Positions 55,331 through 64,000 of a stretch of DNA of 64,000 bases are shown in pieces (the first letter of the stretch is position 1; every line of letters begins with the position of its first letter). The stretch lies in assembly GCA_047967505.1 (NCBI GenBank), contig CM106541.1; one strand, written 5' to 3'. Below the pieces are notes generated by a model. That model had not been told where the DNA came from. It worked only from the letters and a program-made list of their open reading frames with translations, and did not search any database. Source of the stretch: Dipteris shenzhenensis. Lineage: Eukaryota; Polypodiophyta; Polypodiopsida; Gleicheniales. Position numbers and translations under genes: made by a program.

Positions 55331-56362
55331 TTGGAACTTGGACTACCTGATGGATTCGACACCCTTTTCCAATCTTATGTTCCTATTTCAAACTCAATAT
55401 GATTATAAATTCTCAATTTTTAATTTTTTTGCAAACTCTTAATTTTTTGCAATTCCCAACTTAGATGTCATAAATATATTTTTGTACTTGTCTATATATA
55501 ACTTTTTATCCAAATGGTGGAATTAATTGTATGGCTCATTTATTGATGGGACTATTAAATCTAAACACACACTTCCCATGTCTTATATATGCACACTCAT
55601 GATGCCCACAAAAATTGCCCCCTCTTGAACTCCCACTCTAACAGTGTTGGATTCCCCCCCCTTAGTTAACCCCTTTCTTTTTTTTGGTTAGTATTTTTCT
55701 CCCCCTAAGTAATCCTTGTAAACCTTGCCTTTTTTCCCCTTCTTTTATTATCCTCTTTTAAAACTAGTCCCCCTTAACTAATCCATTATGCTTATAAATT
55801 GTAATTTCACCTTGAATGCAAGGCTTGGCAAGACAAGTGGGAGTTAATGCAGATGGAACTTGGCAAGGGACTGTCATGACACTGAGCAATAAGACAATGG
55901 GGAGTCAAATTATGCAGATGGCACGAATTGAGGCTCTTTAAGAGCAACAATTTAAATTGTAAACATATGTTCAATCTATATCATTTTGGATACAAAGACT
56001 CCACAGCTGAGAGCAACGTCTCTCAATGTAAACATATAATGATAGCTATAATTGCTATTATAATTCTTTGGTTCAATACAAAACTTGGGTCTTATGGCAT
56101 CATGTCTTTTTTCTATTTATTAAAAGTTTTAAAAATTTTGTGCATATTGCGAGTGACAATGTTATTTTCATGAAATATTTAAGTCTCCTTTCATGGATTT
56201 ATAAATTTATCACGTCAAGGAAAAATATTAAAAATAATTAAATTAACAAATAACTTAGGTATAGCTAGAATTTCTAAAATAGGATTATTTCAAATTCTTG
56301 CACGTTGGTGCAAAAGTATAGATTGAAAAAACAATATTTTTATGTGAATATGATAGTGCCAC
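55331..56362. other. AT-rich intergenic DNA
   Basis: Nothing recognised apart from C-rich phrases near 55650-55790. The short ORF 55928-56173 has no known domain. Confidence 0.5.
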
Positions 56363-56467
56363 AAAGTGAACTTTTGATTTGGGAAGAATATTTTCAGAAA
56401 GTAAAATTTTGATTTGGGAAGGATATTTTCACAAAGTAAACTTTTCATTTGGGAAGGATTTTTGGGC
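56363..56467. repeat. 35 bp tandem repeat, three copies
   Basis: Units start near 56363, 56398 and 56433, each aaagt-aac/aaa followed by ttttgatttgggaaggatat and tttca. Spacing is exactly 35 bp. Confidence 0.85.
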
Positions 56468-57940
56468 TTTGTCCAGAAACAACAGAAAAAGTCCAAAATT
56501 AATGAAATAGGTGTTGGAATACAATCTCCCTGTGGGCGTACCCCTGTGTAACATTAAACATAGTTGTCAACAAAACAAAAAATGGCCTCTCTCAGCTAAT
56601 TTGTGTCTCTGTCTATCCAAGATGAGATAAACTTTTACTGCTTAAATCATATGTGAGTGCTTAAATCATTTCTCAAGGCTCTCAGAATCCCAGTGCAAGA
56701 GTATATACGTAGGCAGGCTTTTTCGAGCTACAAAATCTAGTCACTAGTCTTCCCGATTAGATCATTGCACTCCTCAATCCCAGTAGGATATAACACGTGT
56801 TTCAATCCATGCTTGGTGGTAGACACCAAAGTAATAAGAAATGCAGCTGCCCATTCTCACACAGACTCCATTCCGACTCGATAATGGTGGAAGCGCATAG
56901 GTACTGTATCGCACAGGACATGTAGGAGATGTATATTCTAGCAAAAATGGCAAATGTGGGGAAGAAAATCGCAAAATGATTACCTGGGTAGCTAGCCTAC
57001 AACCCCGAATGGAGCTGGGCCTAGTAATAAATGTTATCCATCCATGCGCATTATTTTCGGTTGCTATATTACTAGCATTCGACCGTTGTTGTAGCTCAGC
57101 GTAAGCTTCTCTATCGCGTTAAATCTCTATCATGTTTTAAGATTCTGGTCATGTATATACGCAGCAAAGAATAGAGGTGAGAGATTTTTGTGCTCTGCGT
57201 GTATCTGATCAGAGCCGTGTATTCGAAAACTGATACAGTCCGAGCCAACCAGATGCATCCCCTCCCAAAAGTTATATATACACGTATTGTGGCATTTTCT
57301 CAACCCAATGGGAGCTTCGGGAAACACCGTGTATCAATCACGACTTACAAAAATCGGCCCTAGAGTCGACAGTCGAAGGTATGATCCATGGAACTATGTA
57401 CAGCGTGTAGGCTCTAGCAGTTGCGAGATCATAGTAGTAGCCTAGGGACTCCAATATGCAGCCAAATGCTTACACAACATTCGGTTGCACTTTACTCGCT
57501 ATTATCAAGATCCAGCTCCCCGAAGTCTGTTGCCATCCCAAGAGCACTGCTAACGCAGGTTCGTGTTGAATAGTGGGCTGGCAAAAGTCGAACAGTGGGC
57601 TGCAAAAATCTTTACATAGAGTCCAAGAGAGCTCTACATGAGCGTCTGGCATGCCAAGCAAACTAATGCCCACTCCTCCAGCTAGCGAATGGACTCATGG
57701 AGTAGGAGATTGATGAAGGAATGGGAGAAGATGCGCGATGAAAGCCATATGGCTGTAGTAGTGCCTTGGGCTTCAATTAAGTCTATGAAAGTACAGCAAG
57801 GTACAAGATATCGGTTAGTAACCATTGCCACATTCTTTCCCTTGGTTTTCAAAGTACCCATGAGAAAAAGGTCCATGATGTTCTCATGGACAATCAAAGT
57901 GCTAACAACCCCATGGAATGCAAATATATCCAAGGGGATT
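56468..57940. other. Unassigned DNA with unremarkable ORFs
   Basis: Base composition is more balanced here than in the flanks. ORFs 57470-57673 (minus), 57689-58102 (plus) and 57682-58146 (minus) look like ordinary text but no domain or splice structure is convincing. A host gene fragment or non-coding transcript cannot be excluded. Confidence 0.35.
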
Positions 57941-58000
57941 TGTGTGTGTGTGTGTGTGTGTGTGCACGCACGCACACGCACGTGTCTGTGTGTGTGTTTC
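57941..58000. repeat. (GT)n / CACG microsatellite
   Basis: GT run about 57941-57963, then gcacgcacgcacacgcacg and a shorter GT run near 57986-57998. Confidence 0.9.
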
Positions 58001-60504
58001 CCTCCGATCGCATTCCCGCAAGTTCGACACACAATCCAAGTGAGGGCAATAATCCGCCCATCACAATGGATTGGGCGGACTACTGCCCTAAATAGAATCT
58101 GAAATAAGTATAATAGTGATTTCTTCCAAGGGCAACTTACTATCAATTACCCTATGTAGTGGATTTTGATCTATAAGTAAAAAGTAAATAAAAGTATCAA
58201 TCCAACTAGTCGGTGGAGGGTGACCAAGTTTTCATAGTTATGGAATAGTCCTCAGACCAATAGGTCAAGGACATTCATAGAGTGTATCAAGTGAAAGACG
58301 CTCGACCAGTTGGTCGAGGGTCTCAATGCCAAGTATCAAAATAACATGCTTTTAATGATAATTAACACTTCGAGCTTCTAGATAGATTACCTCTAGCATA
58401 TGGAGACTTCTTGTGACTATCAAATATGTGAAGAGGAATTGCATCTTCTTGTAAATCTTCCATACCATGGGCAATGGATGCATCCATTAACTTGATGTTG
58501 GTTCAAGCATCATGGCGTCGCAACTAAGGAAAGGGGTTGGTCCCATAGTCCTTGTGCCACAATTAGGCCTGAAACTTCAATTAGCCGAAACAAGTCAATC
58601 CAAGTATAGCGATCAGTCGTAAGATTTTTCTTATCTTAAAATGGATATACTAGTGTGTGTTTGTCCTATCAAACATCTATCCTACTATACTACTGGATCA
58701 ATTTTCAATGTCAAAGTAAATCAATTGCAAACATCTACTATTGCCCTTTTCAAACACCTAGTGAGAGTAGTCTATTAATAACCAACCTCTCAATGCCGCA
58801 TAAGTGAGAATAATCCATATCATACCATTCCTCTTAACAAGGTGTCAAAGTGGGAGTGAATTATAATACTCACTTTTCTATCAGTACATTGCAGAAAGTA
58901 CAACGATACTGATGACTAGTCTCCAATAGAGAGTTCAATCTTATTTAGCAATACTTGGAGAAAATCCATTGTAGAGTACTCCTTGAAGTTGCCAACACCT
59001 TGTCTTCATGCCTTGGATTTTCTAATGCAAACCTGATGGAGAGGTATGCCGACTCACCTGGCACCATCACAACCAAATGAAAGTTCGAACAACTCATTTA
59101 AGCTGTGGTAGCCAAGCTTCAATGCTGGCACATAGTTGTTATCCATGTCACTCTAATCAGACTAGCATAATCAAATCATGACATTCTATTAAAAAATAAT
59201 CAGAGGTTGGCATGTAGATAGTTAATGAAATGCTCATAAAATCTTAGAGTAATTCCCAAAGGGTTATATGAACTAATCAAAGGCCTTGTTGTCCTTTTGA
59301 TCAAATCTCAACCAATCTGATGTTGCAACATGTTAGGCCTACACACAAGAACCCAACAAAATGATGGATAGAAACCTGCACATAGATCAAAGGGTAAAAA
59401 ATATATCTCTTGACTGAGCATATATCCAAGATGAACCCATTTCTCACTTGAATAATCTAGAACATACGGCAAGAAAATCTCTTCAAACACCAATGGCGAG
59501 CCAATGGCATCCTAGGCATAACATATTATAATAAGATGCCAATCAGTAGGAGGATGAAATAGAGGCCAAACAAGTGGCACATAAAAGCATCAATCCATTC
59601 ACCATAAAGGAAAATTTGTTATAAACAATACTATAAAGAAATCCTCACATAATAATCATCAAAGACATTGCTCCTCATGTCTACAATTCCCTTGTTTAAA
59701 TTTAAAGACAAATTCCAAATTCCAATGGTACAGTGTTTATCACCTTGGATTAAAGAATGCCAAAGCAATCTCACCATATGGTTGAAACTGAATAAGTCAG
59801 GGATATCTACTATTAAGTCAAGGCCATCCCATAGATCCATATTAATGATTGTGTAATGTGTAGTTTATCCACATAATACTCACGAATGTGAGGAAATTTC
59901 CAATCTAAAATAGTTTAAATATATTTCCCAAGTGGTTCTCATCAGGCCTCTTGTATGTATCACCATAATTCTTAGAATTCTAAAGAAATCCACCACGTAA
60001 GAATTGTACGTATATGATCTACCTTCTCTCCTATCCATCATTATATGTGGTTAGTAATAAATGATAGGATATTTCTTTATTAAAATGAAGGGGGATAGAG
60101 TGAGATTTCTATATCTTGCACCTTTTGTATTCACAGCTAAGGGTCTCTTTTCTAATGCCAAGGAAAACTCCGAAAGATCAAAATGCCAATGGCAAACATC
60201 TAAACACCCTTCTAAGTGTAAGACAAGGTAACAAAATTCTAATGGCTATTTATGAATTACTTAAAGTCAAAGAAACGTCATGAAAATATATTTTCCCCTA
60301 TGGAAAAGGTAACATTCCCATCGATCACAATTATGGGGGCTTCTCATAGTCATCCCCTCATTCCCGAGATAGAAGATTCCTCTCCAATGTGAATGTACCA
60401 TGAGATCCAAAGTATAGAAGAGTAAGAAATTAGTTATACTAGCAATCCCTTCCTCTTAGAATTCTTAAATTAACATATCACGACTTATGGATTTTCTAAT
60501 CATG
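58001..60504. other. AT-rich intergenic DNA, no feature
   Basis: No gene, RNA, LTR or tandem repeat recognised in this 2.5 kb. Sequence changes sharply to Copia-2 at 60505. Confidence 0.5.
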
Positions 60505-61640
60505 CTAGATGATGCTGGTTTCACACCACTTTTGGCTTTCAGAGTTGGAAAATTCAGAAGGGCTCTATGCTTTTGACCAAGGGTGCCAAGTGTGGGACTT
60601 TGTATCCCTTACATGTATCAGGGGATTTGATCATTTTGTTGCAATAACTGAGCAGCCAAGTACTTCTTTGTGGCATTGCAGGTTGGGGCACATGAGCCAG
60701 AATGGAATGAAACTCTTATGCCGTTTGGGTTATGTACCGCATTTGAGTTTCTCTGATTTTGAATTTTGTGAGCACTGTCTCTATGGAAGCAAACTACATC
60801 GGCCCATAAAAGAAGGGGAAAGAAAGAGTTTGAAAAGCTTGATTTGGTGCATTCAGACGTATGTGGTCCCATGCCTACACGGTCATTAGGTGGGGTTGAA
60901 TACTATGTGACATTCATTGATGATGCAACTAGGAAAGTGTGGGCTTATGCTATAGCTCGGAAGAGTGATGTGTTCTAGGTATTTCAAAAATGGCTGGCCT
61001 TGGTTGAGAATCAGTCAGGTAGAATGCTTAAATGCCTACGGACTGACAATGGTGGAGAGTATCTCTCTCATGACTTTTAGCATTTCTGTGATACACGTGG
61101 GATTAAGAGGGAGCTCACATCCCCTCGTACTCCAGAGAAAAATCTAGTTGCATAAAAGATGAACCGTACCATTCAAGAAAGGTTGCAGTGCATGCTTTCC
61201 AATGCAAGTCTTTCTGGTGGTTTTTGGGCTGAGGCAATGAAGACTGCAGTGCATGTTATCAATAGATCACCTAGTAAGAGTTTGCATGGTAGTATTCCTG
61301 AAGAGGCATGGAGTGGCAAGAAGCCCTCTTACTCTCATTTATGTATATTTGGGTGTGAGGCATATGCACATGTGCTGAAAGAGCTTTGAAAGAAGCTAGA
61401 TCCTAAGTCTAGGAAATGCATCTTTCTGGGTTATGGTGAAAGTGGAGAGATGGGCTATCGTCTCTAGGATCCAGAAGCAAAGAAGATCATACGCAGCCAT
61501 GATGTAGTCTTCAATGAGAAGAAGATGCATAAGGCACCCATGAGGGATGTGGAAATGAGGAGAATCACTTTCCAGGATGTGAATCCACCTGCATATGTTG
61601 ATAGACAGCAAGTTATCCATGCACCAAATGTGTAAGAAAT
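60505..61640 (+). pseudogene. Copia-2 pre-integrase and integrase
   Basis: Pre-integrase zinc-binding domain LWHCRLGHMSQNGMKLLCRL to FCEHCLYGS has all four HHCC ligands. One frameshift lies near 60790 (extra base relative to Copia-1). The integrase has [21 protein letters not shown] depending on frame, [13 protein letters not shown] and, at the catalytic Glu position, TAA (near 61153) in place of GAA. Other stops: TAG at about 60977 and 61078, TGA near 61387, TAG near 61467. Confidence 0.88.
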
Positions 61641-63390
61641 GGTACCACCAAGTACTCCCATAGGTATACAATCAAGGGTAGATGATGGATCATCTATTGG
61701 TGGAAATGATGAGCCAAATGTGGCTGATATGCAGGTGGGACAGCAAGCTGAAATGCCCTTGAGAAGATCATCTCGAGTGTCTAGGCCGCTTGATAGGTTT
61801 GTTCCAGGGGTAGACTATGTGATGCTTACTGATTGCAGGGAGCCTTCTTACTACAGAGAGGCTATGATGTGCGAGGATCAATGCAAGTGGGAATATGCTA
61901 TGCAATCAGAGATGAGTTCACTTATGAAGAATAAGACTTGGGACTTGGTTTCTTTGCCACATGGAAAGAAAGCATTGCCATGTAAATGGGTCTACAAGAT
62001 GAAGGTCACAGGTGATGATGTGCCTAGGTACAAGGCCCATTTGGTCGCTAAAGGGTTCAAGCAAGAGAAGGGTGTGGACTTTGATGAGATATTCTCTCCA
62101 GTTGTGAAGATGACCACACTTAGATGCATGCTTGGACTAGTGGCAGCAGAAGATATGGAGCTTATGCAGATGGATGTCAAGACAGCTTTCTTGCATGGGG
62201 ATTTGCATGAGGAAATTCACATGGTGCAGCCGGAAGGCTTTGAAGAAAAGGGCAAAGAGCATTTAGTTTGCAAGATAAAGAAGAGTCTCTATGGTCTTAA
62301 GCAAGTGCCTAGAGAATGGTATCAGAAGTTTGATGCTTTCATTCGGTCCCAGGGTTTTAGAAGGAGTGAAATTGATCACTGCCTCTACACTAAAAGGGCT
62401 AAGGATAATAGCCTGATACTCCTGACACTATATGTGGATGATATGCTATTGGCTAGCAAGAATACTTATGAGCTAGATGCATTAAAGGCCAAGTTGCATG
62501 AGGCCTTTGATATGAAGGATTTGGGACTTGTAGGTCATATTCTTGGTATGCACATCACGCGTGATCGGAGTAGGAAACTCCTTTGGCTTTCATAGAAGGA
62601 GTATGTTACAAAAGTATTGCAGCATTTCAATATGGAGGGGGGGAAGGCAGTGAGTACTCCATTGCCTCCATATGTGAAATTGAGTCATACAAATAGTCCC
62701 AAATCAGATGAGGAGAGGGCCATGATGACCAAGGTTCCTTATGCATCAGCGGTTGGGAGTCTTATGTATGCTATGATAGCTATTGACTAGACATTGCATT
62801 TGCAGTGGGAGTTGTTAGCCAGTATATGGCTAATCCAGGAAAGAGGCATTGGGAGGCAGTTAAGTGCATCATGAGGTACATGAAGGGTACCAAGGAGATG
62901 TGCATCTGCTTTGGTAAAGGAGACATGCGTGTACTTGGGTACACAGATTCAGACTACGCAGGGCATGTGGATAGTAGGAGATCCACTTCTGGTTATGTGT
63001 TCACCTTTGCAGGTGGTGCAGTGAAGTGGATGTCTCGCCACGTACAAAAGTGCATTGCTTTGTCTACCACAGAGGCTGAGTATGTTGCAGCCATAGAGGG
63101 TTGCAAGGAGGCTATATAGCTTGATCGACTAGTGGCAGATTTTGGGATTCATACAGGTGTACCGACATTGCATAGTGATTCCATGAGTCTATTCAGCTAG
63201 CACGGAATCCGGTCTTTCATGGAAGACCAAACACATTGAGGTCAGGTACCATTTCATCAGGGAGGTACTTGATGACAAGTGCATAGAGCTTGTCAAGGTT
63301 CATACAGATGATAACCCTACAGATATGGTGACAAAGAGTCTACCTAGTCAGCAGTTTGAGTATTGTCATGTATTGATGGGCATTGGATAG
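61639..63390 (+). pseudogene. Copia-2 reverse transcriptase and RNase H
   Basis: The RT is open from 61639 to 62595 (318 residues): SLPHGKKALPCKWVYKMKVT, FKQEKGVDFDEIFSPVVKMT, QMDVKTAFLHGDLHEEIHMV, SLYGLKQVPREWYQKFD and LYVDDMLLAS, with the YVDD site intact. After a TAG at 62593 (shared with Copia-1) and a small frame-disturbing change near 62785, RNase H reads at 62805-63119: YTDSDYAGHVDSRRSTSGYV, then ALSTTEAEYVAAIEG, with its Asp residues present. A final TAG follows. This is the best-preserved pol in the window, yet still broken. Confidence 0.92.
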
Positions 63391-63432
63391 TATGCTCACT
63401 GGTTGTTCTCCCTTAAAGGCACATTGTCCTTT

Positions 63433-63443
63433 AAGTGGGAGGT
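63433..63443 (+). other. Copia-2 polypurine tract
   Basis: aagtgggaggt before the LTR; also the exact limit of the inverted duplication with 19570-20136. Confidence 0.78.
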
Positions 63444-63614
63444 TGTGGGGGTTAAAGGTCATTGTGCCTTTACCCCGGTTATGTACAATACTCAAACACA
63501 TATATAAATGAATGAAAAAGAAGATTAGGGTGTTCTGCACCCACCAAAAACTTGTGTGGCTCTCTGTCTCTCTCTCTCCCTCTTCCGTTCTTGCTTCTGT
63601 TGAGAGCACTCTCA
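63444..63614 (+). mobile_element. Copia-2 3' LTR
   Basis: 171 bp, TGTGGGGGTTAAAGG to GCACTCTCA, with TATATAAA at 63501-63508. Closest to the reverse-oriented LTR at 19955-20125, including the extra A in ccaaaaacttg or its equivalent. Confidence 0.92.
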
Positions 63615-64000
63615 TGAAAGCCATACGACTGTAGTAGAGGCTTGGGAATTCCTATTTATTGGTGAATGGTCTTCAAGGAAAGGGAGAAAATCATTTGGAG
63701 CAATGTTGTTTTCTGAGTGTTGCCTGGAGGACCATCGTCCCTTACATCGCATTCAATATGTCAGCTCCTCGAGCCTTGTGTGGTTGTCTCCTGAGCTGTG
63801 ATATTTGTTTTTATCATTATAATATTCCTAGCCTCTTTTCCATTATAATAATGTCCAAGTACAATACTTTTTTCTAGTGTCTCATAGAATAAGCATTTGA
63901 TCTTTAAGTATAGGATTCCCTCCAAAAGATCATCCTCTCTTTATGATTTTAAAGTGGTATATATATGTATATGTATATACATATACATATATATATATAT

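Larger units (their letters stand above)
60505..63614 (+). mobile_element. Copia-2: 5'-truncated relative of Copia-1
   Basis: Begins abruptly at ctagatgatgctggtt, the equivalent of Copia-1 position 38176, and is collinear with it to the 3' LTR. So it lacks the 5' LTR, PBS, gag and protease. It keeps the region that Copia-1 has deleted (RNase H). No left target duplication is possible to define. The cut is in coding sequence without matching bases beyond a few, consistent with a deletion or truncation of the chromosome segment. Confidence 0.92.
63433..64000 (+). repeat. Right copy of the 43 kb-spaced inverted repeat
   Basis: Inverted counterpart of 19570-20136: polypurine tract, LTR, about 340 bp of flank (63615-63956) and the start of an alternating AT tract that runs off the window. 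The flank contains no recognised gene; an ORF at 63659-63877 is its only open frame and has no known domain. Confidence 0.85.

Noticed and set aside
57682-58146. Opposing ORFs of about 150 residues on both strands
   Set aside because: Both contain microsatellite-encoded runs and neither shows a domain or splice sites; left unassigned.
1-64000. tRNA, rRNA or organellar insertions
   Set aside because: I looked for cloverleaf box motifs, rRNA core phrases and plastid gene text and saw none; primer binding sites only resemble tRNA ends by function.

Overview
This 64 kb window looks like nuclear DNA from a land plant with a large, repeat-dominated genome. The evidence is several Ty1/copia elements (two primed from initiator-Met tRNA), Ty3/gypsy and LINE remnants, a CACTA-like DNA transposon, a satellite array of about 175 bp units and long dinucleotide tracts. 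No bacterial or organellar features were seen. The exact lineage (gymnosperm, fern or other) cannot be fixed from sequence alone. The in-frame stops that break the retroelement genes are mostly TAG where CAG is expected, which fits long-term cytosine methylation and deamination at CHG sites.

Layout. 1-1.5 kb: end of a decayed LINE. 2.1-3.0 kb: near-identical 303 bp tandem triplication. 4.8-6.5 kb: probable non-autonomous CACTA element. 6.5-11.4 kb: satellite array, split by an 850 bp insertion, with a divergent relative to 12.5 kb. 12.8-15.3 kb: minor tandem and direct repeats. 16-17 kb: possible CACTA-type transposase remnant. 17.1-18.4 kb: CA/CG and pyrimidine-rich simple repeats. 19.5-20.1 kb: reverse-oriented LTR plus flank, an inverted copy of the right edge of the window. 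22.1-22.7 kb: purine/pyrimidine microsatellites. 23.07-24.35 kb: the only intact-looking host gene, three exons, 344 aa, predicted two-pass membrane glycoprotein. 25-28 kb: minus-strand gypsy RT and gag remnants. 29.9-35.3 kb: plus-strand gag-protease retroelement with two retropepsin-like domains and no visible RT.

35.4-52.1 kb holds three copia insertions with target-site duplications. Copia-1 (35386-40724, 170 bp LTRs) has lost RNase H and carries an RT active-site substitution. Copia-3 (41072-45742) has lost most of its 5' LTR, PBS and start of gag. Copia-4 (48418-52057, minus strand) lacks all of RT and RNase H yet has both LTRs and a perfect 5 bp duplication. Copia-3 and Copia-4 share an LTR block and sit in an older degenerate coding sequence whose reading frame resumes across Copia-4. 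53-60.5 kb is mostly AT-rich, featureless DNA with microsatellites. Copia-2 (60505-63614) is a 5'-truncated relative of Copia-1 that keeps RT and RNase H motifs; its LTR and downstream flank run off the window and match 19.57-20.14 kb in inverted orientation.

There is no operon-like cooperation here. The gene at 23-24 kb is an isolated host gene in nested, decaying transposons.
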